DNA of 64,000 nucleotides, from assembly GCA_900239685.1 (NCBI GenBank), contig OENT01000037.1, forward strand, positions 186,001-250,000. Reading direction: 5' to 3'. Positions within the stretch are counted from its first letter, which is position 1. The number at the start of each line of letters is the position of its first letter. Below are positions 34,198 through 46,684 of this stretch, piece by piece. This DNA comes from Rotaria macrura (Eukaryota; Rotifera; Eurotatoria; Philodinida; Philodinidae). The notes beneath the pieces were generated by a model that saw nothing but the letters and a program-made list of their open reading frames with translations, had not been told where the DNA came from and ran no database searches. The position numbers and the translations under genes are program-made.

Positions 34198-35625
34198 TCT
34201 AAAAAAACGTTTTTCGAATGAATATAACAAATAATACAATGAATCAATATATAAATGAATCAGATGATTAGTATGAAGAAGACGAGAAAGAAAGTAATTA
34301 CTGCAAAATGTAATATTAACTCGAAAACTGTACATTTGAGAGCAATACTCAAATCATAACTGATCCAGATCAATATCAATAGGTTGAGGTTTAGCGAACG
34401 ACCTTCAAATCTAATTTTACTCGACATTCGACTTGCAGGGAACATTTCTTTGTCTTTGTTCTACTGGTAATCCAACATTCTTTTTGCTTCGATTAAATAC
34501 AAGGTTTTGAGCATCATACAAATAATTTCTTAAATTTTTGAAATCAATTTTCATCCTTTCTAAATTTACGGTTGCCACTTGACTAGCAAAAACTCATGGA
34601 GAACGAATACAGCGAGAATATATTGTACTTTGCCACATTTGAAGAGAGTATCTGGTTGAATTTCTTGCAATAAATATAAATGCTATGATTGCAAATAACT
34701 TGGCACGATCAATTCAAGTTGACCTAATTATTTGGAGATACAGTCAGATTTCAATCGATAAAAATACGACTTATTCTAGTGATTAGTTGATCTGTGAGAG
34801 ATTCTAATATATTTTCCTCATGCCGAACAGCCTTCCGTGGTGTCTATTCGATTGCTTTAATCGGTTCCAAGAGTCAGACTTGTACGAAGTGAAATGGTGT
34901 TTTTTTTATTTTCATCAAGTTCGCTTGAACGATTGAAAGATGAGCTTTGAACTTGGTTGGCTTCCAATTTTCGATCTATATAAATAAGTGAGTAAAAATT
35001 CAAAATCTCCATATTCACTAGAGACATAAATCTTCTATTTCAGCGAAAACAGTTAGGAATACTCTTTGTTTACTGTCACATTCAACTATTGAACGTCTAT
35101 TGACTTTTGCTCGTTTGTTAATACAGTTACACATTGATATGATGGCATAGATCTTGAAAAAAAAGTTCGTTTTGAGTATTTTTCTATATTCTCAACATTG
35201 CAGCACAACTATTCTTCAAATAATCAATTCAATAATTAGATGGATCCAATTGAATTAAAAATAAATCCTTATAAAATCGACGAACTACCGACGGAAATTA
35301 GGATACGAAATGTCATTCAGATCCCTAGTGTTGAGATCCTATTTGTTTTGTCTGGTGAATTCCAATAAGATTCCGTCGGTTGATCGAATCCATTCAGCCG
35401 AGTTACTTCTCTGCCAGTTCAGAAGTTCGATGATGGTGTCGATGAAGACAACAATGTGACTACAGATTAGAGGTACAAGTGATCTGACATTTTCCTGCCA
35501 TAGAATTCATCAGCATACAGAACGTTTCAAGGGAGAAGAAGCTAATTACAAGGGAGGCAAGTGAAAAAATCAAAAGGTATAAGTAACAATATTGGCAATC
35601 AGCTAATTAATTTTTTCTCATTGAC
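34198..35625. other. Intergenic, 1.4 kb
   Basis: Sequence between the 33.9-34.2 kb exons and the end of the 35.6-38.2 kb gene. A frame at 34,260-34,445 (-) is hydrophobic and unsupported. If the final exon of the larger gene uses the GTGAGT that overlaps its stop, a further short 3' exon could lie at about 35,470-35,550. Confidence 0.35.
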
Positions 35626-38192
35626 TCACTCAAAGGATTTTTCTCGAATATTGTAATGATTTGGATTTTTCTGTCCATTCCCAAAGTCAATATAATAAAT
35701 AAGACTCGGTTCATTGTTGACAATTATAGATGTTTTTAACCATTTGAAACCGGCTCGAATCGTACAATGAAAATTTTCAGGAATCTAAAAATAAATAATA
35801 ATAATAATAATAACTATTAATTAGTCATTAGGATGTGTTATCGATACAAACTGTCACTAACAATTTAACTTGACAAACACCACAAGAATCAAAAATAACT
35901 GTACGCTCACGAGGTTTCCTTATTACAATATTCAAAGAATGACATATAGTTGGTTTTTTTGTAGCTGCAAATGTGAGATTGTATAGAAATCTACTAGCAT
36001 GAAAAGATATCAAAGTACCTGCAGATAGTATGTTTGAAAGGAAAGAAATGGATGATGACTCGTGGGAATTCTTTTGAGAAAGACGAATAGCAAGTTGTGA
36101 ATCTTTGAGTTGATATTCGTTGTTGAATTTTTTTGCACACTCTATATTCGTATGCACTTTGTTACCTGTAAAAGTGAACATAGTAATGTAAAATATCTTA
36201 AAGATTTGTATGTCTATTGGAATCGAACCATTCAATAATAACAAAAACCGAAAAATTTCCAACTTATTTCATTATAAAATTTCAGTAATTAGACTATATA
36301 CATACCCAATGGATAATTCATAAGTATAAATTTGTTTCCTTCTTTCATTTTGTTATCGCACTTCTTACGAACTTTCAAGTTATCAAGTCTGTAAATAGAA
36401 TTTTTCGTTAGTAATGAATTCGATAAACGTACGCGTTTACTGAATCATCTTATACTTATACATAGTAGAATCGTTTTTAATTGAATAATAAATAGTGTCT
36501 TTATCATCGCCATGTTCTACAGAGAATCGATAGACACTACGATAACAACCTTTCGATGATCGACTTATCATGTTTAATTCCAATGTAACATCATCAGATA
36601 AACTATTATCACACTATAATATTTGAAAAAATATATACAACATTTCTATGCTTTCATATCGTTTATACGAACAACGACTAAAACTGGAGTTTCGCCAAAA
36701 CAATCTACTAGTTTACTAGCTCTATCTGTTTTTGCAGTGAGCCATGAGTTGAGTGGGTGAAGAAAACAAAGTTCAGTAGTTTCATCTAGGATAAATAAAT
36801 TTTTCGTCTGGCTTTAGCAAAAATATTAGAAAGTATCTTGGCACAGACGAACGTCTACTGGACTTTCGTAGACTGTAGTCAAATGATGCGATGGTTGATA
36901 ATCTATTGGATTATAAATCGGTTTTCGTATATAGTTGTGACATCGTTTTTTGCGCTTTGGGTGATTTCCTATGAACAATAAGCAAAATATATAAGAACGA
37001 ATTCATGAAAATTGTTCCATAATAAGGATAATATCGTTCTGCATCAATGTAACTAAGAAAAAAATCTACCTTGCTGAATTTTATATTGATAGATACCAGT
37101 ACTTGGTACTGTTTCCTGTTCTTCTGTTCGTCTGGTAACCGAGTCCCGACATCGTTTTGATAAATGATCTTGTTCTTGATTATAAATTTCCAAATCATCT
37201 TTCAAGTCATCACTACGAGTCAAGTCTTGACTATTAGAACCTATGTTGTAGAAAAAGGACCCATTCAAGAGAACTCAAAACGATTGAAAATTGAGTTTTC
37301 TACATAATTCATCTGTTGCTATGTGTTCCAACGAAATATGATTTTGACTATAAAACAACCAATTCATGTCAACTACTGGAATGTCCATATCCTTTTCTTG
37401 ACTATGTTCAATGTAATTTACGTTATCTGTACATGAAGCAAATAATTTTGAAAACTGTGGATACAAATATTCACTTACCTTCCTTCGATATTTCACTGAA
37501 TTGACATATTTGATATTTGCTAGCATGTGTTTCTGCTGGAACGATACTCAATGGAAATTGATGCCCTAATATAAAATTAAAATTTTTTGAATGGTTAAAC
37601 AAATGAACAGTAATAGTATTGGATCATACTTTCTATTTCTGGTTCTGGTTCTGATTGAACGTTTTCTTGATATTCTTGACTCATAATTGTGGTTGATTGC
37701 ATTGGCTGTTGAAGCAACGTTACATTTGCCTCAAAATGATCTTTAACTTCCTGAACATCTGCTGCTACTTTTGAAATCTTTTGATTTTGTTCATGTATCA
37801 ACAATATAACTGTCTTCATACTTTGTACTTAAATAAAGACAAAAGTTCATTTGTAGGTTTGAAAATGTAATTCAAATATATAGATACGTATTTGATTCTG
37901 GTTGGATAAAATAGTAGCATCTATCGAACAATGAAATCAATTTTAGCACATCATTTTTTTGATTATGATAGATATTTACAATCCAATGAATCCTTATGAT
38001 TACATGAGCATTGGCCTTGAAAGCTCAAAGCAGGTTCAATGGTATTCGTGATAATATTCTTATCAGTTACTGATGAATTCGATGTGTTCATCTGATTGAA
38101 GCATCCTACAATACACATCATCACGATGTATTTATTTAAAAAATTCCTAACTAACCAGTAAAATCAACGGTCAATACAGGCACGTTATTCAT
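35626..38192 (-). CDS. Unrecognised 13-exon gene, about 544 aa, with basic cluster
   Basis: The modelled exons (5' to 3') are 38192-38156, 38105-37980, 37827-37630, 37565-37479, 37426-37304, 37240-37070, 36968-36849, 36785-36673, 36613-36456, 36388-36306, 36165-36019, 35964-35852 and 35784-35626. Phases agree throughout. The donor of exon 8 is the least certain. The N-terminus is MNNVPVLTVDFTGCFNQ; residues about 55-110 form a short coiled-coil-like helix (EQNQKISKVAADVQEVKDH); an acidic linker follows. A basic cluster, NHPKRKKRCHN (about 248-258), could be a nuclear signal and precedes beta-rich sequence (RKPIYNPIDYQP, SKLVDCFGETPVLVV, TLELNMISRSS, SLNIVIRKPRERTVIF). The last exon begins IPENF in phase 0, like the IPEFL exon of gene A, which hints at distant kinship. 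I do not recognise a family. A Rel/CSL-type beta-sandwich is only a guess. Confidence 0.6.
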
Positions 38193-41100
38193 CGCTCAAG
38201 TTAAAATGATCAGATAAATAAATTTGTATTTATATTAAAGAAACTCTTACTATATATATATATATATTTGTATGCTACATACGTGACATTGACTTGTTAA
38301 CAAAAATATTATTATATTCGGTGTCAAAATTAAAGTTTATCAGTGAAAAAAAGACTATTCAAATATTATTTTACAGTTGAGCATCGAGATGAAGACATGT
38401 TGGTATTAGATATTTTTGAAATCGAATAAAAGTTAAATTTATCATAACTTCAAGTTCTGAATGTACATGAAATGATGCCAATTGGTCTTGTATAGGTGTG
38501 TACGTCCATGAAACAAACAGATCTTTCGTCTTCTTAACTTATCTCATTTCTGCTGAATCAAACTAATAAAGTATCATGCCATCAACAGCAATGACAGATA
38601 TTTGTTTTTGCCTAATATATTGGAAATGACCTCATGTACTACTGATGTTTGAACTGAAATGTCAATTAATCCAAAAGCGAACTTAATAATAATTACGTTT
38701 TTTCATTAATTCAAGTGTCTATCCTAAAACCGTCAACGAAATCCCTTTTCTGTAATGTTAGAGTAATAATACTCTATTTTAGCACTCAAAATAATCCTAA
38801 AACTGCGTTTAGTTAACATGGTTTCGTGAATATGATCGTATTTCTTCACTTAGCTTACACGACCGAAACAGTTTGAACACATGCTATATCTCCTCTTAAT
38901 CTTATTCAAAACCAATCAATGTCACTTAGTTTTTTATCCGTGTTGAATGTTCGCTTGTTGAACTTTATTTATGTTTATCTTTTCGATCGTTGTCGCTCAT
39001 CATCTTTATAGAAAATTGTCAAATTTGAAATTCCCTAGATATGTCATTTTCTCTTCAAATTTTGTATTTGACTAATTCAGATGTATTTGAATGTAAAAAA
39101 ACTGATTTTTATCCTAATGGTTTATGCTAAAAAGGTACAAGAAAAATTATCGATCGTTGATAGATATGTTTGTACATACTTATATGGGTATCATTGCGAA
39201 TGTATTTGAGATCAATTTTGTAGCAGCATGAGAAAGTATTTTCTCTAGTAAATATTTTAACAAAGCCATGTTTCAAGCAAATCATTAGATTTCATGGGAA
39301 GGATTTTCTCATTTAGTTGTTATCTTCGATCATAAACAAAATAATAACTCTTTGCATGTGTCTATAGGTTACGCTATAATATTCGAACAGCTCTACTCGA
39401 TTGGAAATTCCAGAACAAATTATTTTCTTCCCTCCTTGAAAAACTTGAGAGGTATTATCAAAAACCAGTCAATCCTATTTGCACATCTGTTACGTAATCA
39501 ATTCGAACTTGACGATATCAAACCGATTGTACTCGAATAAATTTTCTATGATCTCAAGTTTTAACTGTTGCTTTCAAGTAATTCAAATAAATTTTAAGTT
39601 ACAATTCTCAACTACATTTCTATTTGCGATCATAAATGACATCGGATCTCTGACGACATTTGAAGGATTTATTATCGTTCCCTGGTTATCGTTGTAAAAG
39701 AATGGGAAAGAACTACATTCATACATATATATCGTCATTGTTAATATTTGCTCTATGACACATTTGCTATTCATGTAATACGATGTGTTCTAGACTATGA
39801 TCAACACCGTTAAGATGAACTCATTACAGACGACCATCATTGAATTCAACTATCAATCAAAAACAGTATAATTTATACTCGTCGATCCATTGATAAGTTT
39901 CGTGTTCTAGGATTTAAGGCAAGTAATAAGAACAAGAATAATATTTTTTTCAAAGAACATCAAATTTTTCATTACGAAAGACGGACATGCGATGATGAAA
40001 TTCAAATAATCGAAACTTCAAAAATTTTATTCGCTATCAATCGGTAATTGTTTATCGATAAAGAGATCGTATGATTATTGTATTAACAAATTTACTAATT
40101 TAACTCATAGTTAATCGATTCAAATACGTTGAAATCTCTCTGTGAATCTAATAAGTACTTGACGAACATTGTGATGATCTGTTTCTCGCGAATTAATTTC
40201 AATGTATGTTTTTTTTTAATGAAAAAGTAATACATGCCACAAGACGATGCATTGAAGTCTGATTAGAATTAATCGAGACTATAAAATTCTTATTTAAAAT
40301 CTGTACGTTTTTCTTTCCAATGTTGAATCAATTTTCGATGGCTAACTTATCATAACTTGAGCGTGCTTGTACATACTTTGCTAGATCATTAGGTTGATTT
40401 CTTTTGGTCTTATGAATCGAAGAACAACGTATTTATTGACGAAAAATACTTTTCATGACAACATATTATTGTTACAACTTCGGCAAAGACAAACGAACGA
40501 TAGGACATAAATTGAAAAGTTCCGTATTCAAAAACGAATTGGATGTTGAAAAAAAGCTCTATAAATAGGAAACACTAACGTTTTATATGCCTTTAGATCA
40601 TGTCGGATTTGAATTGTTTGTTTTTCGAAACGCACTAAATGATAGGACATATGTGAAAAATGAAAACCGGAAACGTAAGTAGCCGATCGATACGCATTGC
40701 GACTGATCTGGTCATATTGATATGAGACTGAGAAGGAGTGTTTTGAATTGTTTCTATGATATCACATCTCATGATTGATAGATCTATTTTGTATCGACAA
40801 CAAGAAAATATTTCTAGTGAATTTATCAGTGAAAGATGACAGGGTGTTCGTCATCACTTTCAAATTCAATACATCTTTGCTAACTAGATAAAAAGCAATC
40901 AGCTTAAGCCTTTCGGTAATTTCCGTGATTAGATTGTTATTACTTTTCTATCAATTCGCAAAAAGTCTACTATGAAATTCATTCTTAGTGAATTAATTTC
41001 ATGTAATATCGTAACTTGCATGTAATCGTCATGTTCAGATCTGTTGCAATTATTATGCTGTAATATAAATTGCTAATAGAGTATGACTGATAATAGACGA

Positions 41101-44007
41101 TCATCGTTGATCCCAATTTCAAAACACAGCATCTTTTTCATGTCTCAATTTGAAAACAAATTTTAAATTTTCAAGTTTATCAAAGTTCACTTTCGCTTTC
41201 GTCAATTTTCATTCAAAAATAATAATTTAAATAGTCAGTAGAGTTTTCTTCACGAATTCCATTGACATAACTTTTCAATTGGTGATGAAATAAAAATATG
41301 ATCAACGATTGACAGAATAAGAGTTATTTCATTAAATTAGTATGATCCATCTTTACTGAAGATACTTTAATGCATCAAGTTTTCGTCATCGTCACATCAT
41401 CTCCAAAAATCTTACAAAAAAAATAGTCTGTTCTTGAAGTGAATGACCACTTTGATAGTATTTCTACCCTGGATCTTGCTTTAAGCGATGTAAGTACGAA
41501 ATATCAATGAAGAAGAAAAACAGTTCTCTCGATGAATTATTGCTTCATGAAACACTTCAACTTTTTCTGCCGATATTGTCACTGTGATAACTGCACGGAA
41601 TCAACTTAACATTGAGATAATACAGCACAAAAATCACTTATGCCTTGAATAATTAATTAAATGTTTAACAAGTGAGCTGTTAATTTTAGTCATCATTCCC
41701 TCGAACGGAAATGTATTACGTCTTTGTATACAACCATACGCGATGAGTTATATAAAACGAAAGATGAGATGTATTTCGGTTTCTTATAAATCGAAAGTTG
41801 GCATCCCCTATTAAGAAGTTATTGTTCATTGGTATGATCTTAAACGGTTATAAATATGCATACCTGAGAAAAGTTTGTTTATTAGAATTTTCTTTTTGGT
41901 TACTGAATATCTCACATGCGATGCCACCTATTCTATTTACTTTTTTTCTTATTCCATATCAATCGTTAATAGAATCTTCAATAGAGCAGCTTTGCTATTT
42001 TTCAGAAACAAATTCTCTATGTATTCTGATCAACTTTGCGCGTGCTTCTGAATCTCTAATCTAGAAATCACAAGTTTTATTTGACAACGTCATAAAAATA
42101 TAGAAAATGCAGCGTGTAAAATCTCTCTCAAATCATGAATCATTGTCAAGAGTAATCGAGGGATAGAGAAATAATGTATCTTTTTATCAGATGTGATATC
42201 TATTTTGTCTTTATGAAACCATAATATTATGATGTCAAGTATTGATTGAATTGACAACCAAGCCTTTTTTTACAACGTTTTCAAATTGATATTAACTACC
42301 AACGTTGTTTCATATGTCTCATTAAGAATAGCAAGATTGATCTTCAATTATTCCACTAATTTACAACCATAGCCAGTTTGTAGTTTGTTCTTAAGTTAAC
42401 TCTATGAAAACTGAAAAACATGTATGAATAATATGACTCTTAAACTGTGATATCTGAAATTAGTATTTCTATTTGCACAACGAATACAAGAGCACAATAT
42501 GAAACACAGTATTACATTTTTATTGAGATACAGATTATTTTTTCTCGTTTCTTTTCGTTCTCTGTTTATGAATTCGTTTCGATCCACTCATTCACGTGTA
42601 TAACTCCATTCTTTCTGCAGCCTTTTGCTCCCATAGACATGTACTCATTAAATCAATAATTTTCGTATGTTAAGAAGCATGATTTTTTTTTGCACTCGAC
42701 ACTTTCTAAACATTCCTCTTATTAAGATTTCGATAGGAATCGATTGAATTTTTTCTATGTTGCTAACAACGATTAATCGCGAATGTTTTTACTGGAATAC
42801 TTGTAGTTATACCAATGAAAGTAAAGAAAGAGAACAGTATCAAGCTCTCGAAAACCTTGAACAACGAACAACTATTTATATGTGTCGATGCAAAATCTAC
42901 TCTTTTTTGGCATTCAAAAGTATTTGATTATGCATGCAGTACATACAGAAGCATAAAAGCAACGAATTATTCAAATAAATATAATGATAAACATTAACTC
43001 TTGATATCGAAACAAACATTATCATATAAATCTTGTGTATAAACAGATTAGAATACAAGACGAGTCTTAATTGTATCATATTCAGTTGTACATGAATAGA
43101 CTACAAAATACTACAACAAAAATGATATGTTCGATGTTATATTATACATATTGATGTCAAATATTATGTTTTTGCTATCATGCATCGTAGCAAAGCTCAG
43201 TCAGACTTCATCAAATTTAATCTTCGAATCTGATTAGTTAGTAATCATAGAACAGGAAACTGCTCACGAAAATCAACAGGATCAACAGATCTGTAAAATC
43301 ATACAACTACAACTGGTAATGATAGCCAATGTGTTTTATTCGATCTCTTTCTCATTCGATTCTGCATTGTCAACAAATTAAACCATGAACTCCTAAATTG
43401 GACGAAGCTGTTAAGAAAATGAGATGTACGAACGCATATCGAAACAAATCTATCATGCATGAGAAAGATAAAAATGAGAAGGATTGATTATTGACTTTGT
43501 TGTCACACGGGAGTGAGAGAAACAAAAATCTTCAAAAATCTATCAAGAACAAGCAGTGATAGTTGGGGGATAGACGAAACTTATAGTGATCCAATCCATA
43601 TTACGATTACTCTTAGTCAGGATTTCGTCTAGATCATATCTGATTCATAACAACATTGTTTTGTTGCTTTTCATTTCACTTTCAACCATTAATTGAATAC
43701 TTTCACAGTGCCGATGTCTCTGATTCTGTACAAATGAATGTGGTACGTTCTACACTGAGAATACATTAACATTACGGTTGAATTTGTGTTTATATAGAAA
43801 CGCTAACATCCGAGAAAACTAGATTTTGAGGAGTTCAAAATTAGAAACTAATCGGCTTTAATAGTTTATCGTTCTGCATCGATCTACTTATTCTTTGTTG
43901 TAAGGACAAATCTTTCACTCTTTAGAATTATTACACGTTTCTTGCCGTGTAAGCAAACAGAAATTTTAATCCTATATCTTTTTTTATTCGTTTTATTTTA
44001 AATCTGA
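38193..44007. other. Gene desert, 5.8 kb
   Basis: AT-rich DNA with only short chance frames (for example 39,352-39,697 and 41,798-42,064), a TA microsatellite at about 38,249-38,266, and no transposon ends, RNA genes or splice-linked exons that I can support. It contains the upstream region of the 35.6-38.2 kb gene and the 3' flank of the 44.0-46.7 kb gene. Confidence 0.45.
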
Positions 44008-46684
44008 TTAAGCAGACGAAAAAAAGACAGTACGAGAAACTAAATTTTCAATATAGGTTTGTTGATCAAGTAATAGATTTTTGTTTCGGTTTTTGGCTGT
44101 TTCAATTATATCTTCAAACGCTTTTCTGATATGTTGGCAGTCAATTAATGACTCGAGTTCATCTAATGATATTTGACAATGTTTTAAATACGTATCTTCA
44201 TCCTCAGCTTCCATCACATTTCGTGTGAATAATTTTAAATATTCAACAAAACGATGACATAAATTTAGTACGACTTCATCATCGTCGATCCAATGAACTC
44301 GTTTACCACTACTACGTGATGTTAATGAACCCGTTCGAGTCATGTCACCAGTACCAAAATCATATGGATGTGTTAAGTCAGATGTTGATGACGACGTAAC
44401 TTAAAATTAAATTATTATATACCAGTAAAAAGAGAAAAGCAAGAAAAAACAAACCGGTTCTCTGTTCATTTGACTTTGATCGTTTTAGAAATTTATTTAT
44501 CTTTCGTCGCCATGTACCGATGGTACGTGGTGATGATGATGGTGGTGGCGGTGATGATGATGATGATAACGAATTGTGTGACGAGATGATAATATTTTCA
44601 TTATTGTCCGTCCGATAATCGAGATCTACGTGTTTCTTAGGTGACGACCAAGTAACAATTCCATTCATATCATTATCTTCAGTAGTTTCTGATACTACCG
44701 GAGGCCACATAGAACTATCTGCGAACGGTGTTGGTGGGCGAACAAGAAAATCAACCAATCCAAAATATCCAGGTGTTGTTGTCAAATCTATACACATTTT
44801 AAAAATAGCGATTTCTTTGAAAATGGTTTTCAAGCACAATTACAATATTGCGATCAGTAGTAAATCATCTATATGTTCATTTCTCTTACATTTCTACTAC
44901 ATAATAGAAAAATTCATCTACTAAAATCGATACCAAGACTTAAAACTTTATTGAATTAGAATTCGCTAAAAATAAACTATAAGTATCTATCGATAAATTT
45001 ATGTAACAATGAAGTCAACATTGACTATACTCTTTAAGGTCATACATGACGAATGTTCACGTGTCAGTGATATATTTTTATTTCTATTTGATCAAAGATG
45101 TCCTTTATGCGAGAAAGCACTACTATCGGAAAGATTTGTTTTATGAGCATTCATCATTTTTCAATTATTCTAAACGACTTCAATAAATAAATCATTCAAA
45201 ATAAGAAACGAATGCTAAAGCAAAATCACAACGACGTTCTCGTCAAAAACACATTTAAAAACATGACTTTTACAAATGTTCGTAATAATTACATTTATAT
45301 GTTATAGGGACGTTTACAGGTCCAAAATTTCACTCAATCCTTTTGAGATATAACAAGGAAATACTGTATTCAAAAGTTTATAGATGGACGACCGAAGATC
45401 ATAGATTCATCATATCTATCACAGTATCGAAGGCATAGGAAAGAAGCAAATTTCGATTCTATTTAATTCGATATAAATCTACGATTTTGTGTCACTACTA
45501 ACATATTTTATAATCAACAGCAGAAGACGATGAAAACGGCTGCGAAAGTTTTTGGGTTTTGTTTTGATTTATTTTGATGAATCCGGAAACATCAAAATAA
45601 AAGTTCAAGTTCTACTAGCTGATAAACAATTACAACTCGCATGCTATTTGTATTACTTGTTCAGATCATTCCTATCGATACACGTATCACAATCTGAGAT
45701 GATACAGAACACAAAATTTGTCGATCATCTGATTTCTGTGACTTAGTTTTCTATTTAAAAATCTGCTTCTAAACCGTCAAATATTTCTTATTCCGATGAA
45801 AAATATGCGAAAGCACGAGGGAAATATTTATAATGAATCCCTCATGAAATCAGGACGTCATTTCTCTATGAGCCGTTACTCGACCATATTCTGAAACGAG
45901 TGTATCGTTATCTATAGATTCATTTTCTCTAGAATTTCCTTGACTATTTCTCCAAATCAAAAATAACCCCAAAAGTAATAATTTTGCCTAAAATATTTTT
46001 ACGACAGAAAAAAGAAAATTGAAAACGAAAGTATAATTTTTTCTTTGCAGTCCAGTTGAAGTAATCATATTGAATGAGCTGTAGTCTTTCTCAAAAGAAT
46101 TTTCATAGAACAGAGATGACATCTTAAAAACCATCGGTAACGGATTAGAAATCTATCTCTAACAAAACTATAAGACTTAGCGACAATCATCGAGAAAAAT
46201 CATCGAAAAAATAGGGTTTATCGTTTATTTGGCCAGAGGGAATATGCATAGATTTCATTTTAGTTTTTTTACTTGGCTTCTTTTCTATGCAAATATTTGC
46301 TTGTTCAGGCAATTCAATGTATGTAATCCTTAAATAGTATTTTATTGGAATTACTAGTGTTCGTAAAATTATTAAATCAGAATCTTGTCGTTGTCCATCG
46401 TTTTCGAATAAAATAAATTTAAATATTGAATAACTTCAGTTCATGATAAATCTATTCGATTTTTTATGATTTTTTCTTTTGTTTCCATGTTTTTTTATTC
46501 AATGGATGAAAGCTACAACATAATCGTTAGAATTTTATGGGAAGATTGAAATTTGCATTTTCTCTCATTCAAAACTAATTGAATTTACCAAAAATAAAAA
46601 GTTCTTTCATGTATATTATAGGAAGAAAAAGATGTACATACCAATTACATCCGGCTCATCGTCATCAACTCTTATCGGTATCAT
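44008..46684 (-). CDS. Disordered protein with PP1-docking motif, about 255 aa
   Basis: Three exons (46684-46642, 44787-44455, 44399-44008) join in phase to 255 residues. The first intron is 1,854 bp, unusually long here. The N-terminus is MIPIRVDDDEPDVIDLTTTPGYFG. The middle is Ser/Pro-rich (SLSSSSSPPPPSSSP) followed by a basic patch (RRKINKFLKRSK). Residues about 157-166 read GKRVHWIDDD, a good match to the [KR]VxF/W consensus by which regulators dock on protein phosphatase 1, with the usual basic residue before and acidic residues after. A helical C-terminal region follows (NLCHRFVEYLKLFTRN, SLDELESLI, IRKAFEDIIETAKNR). A PP1 regulatory role is an inference from the short motif. More 5' exons may exist around 46.82 kb, so the start is tentative. 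Confidence 0.55.

Noticed and set aside
39352-39697. Overlapping + strand frames in the 38-44 kb desert
   Set aside because: They overlap one another in different frames, have no splice sites, and show no protein-like patterning.
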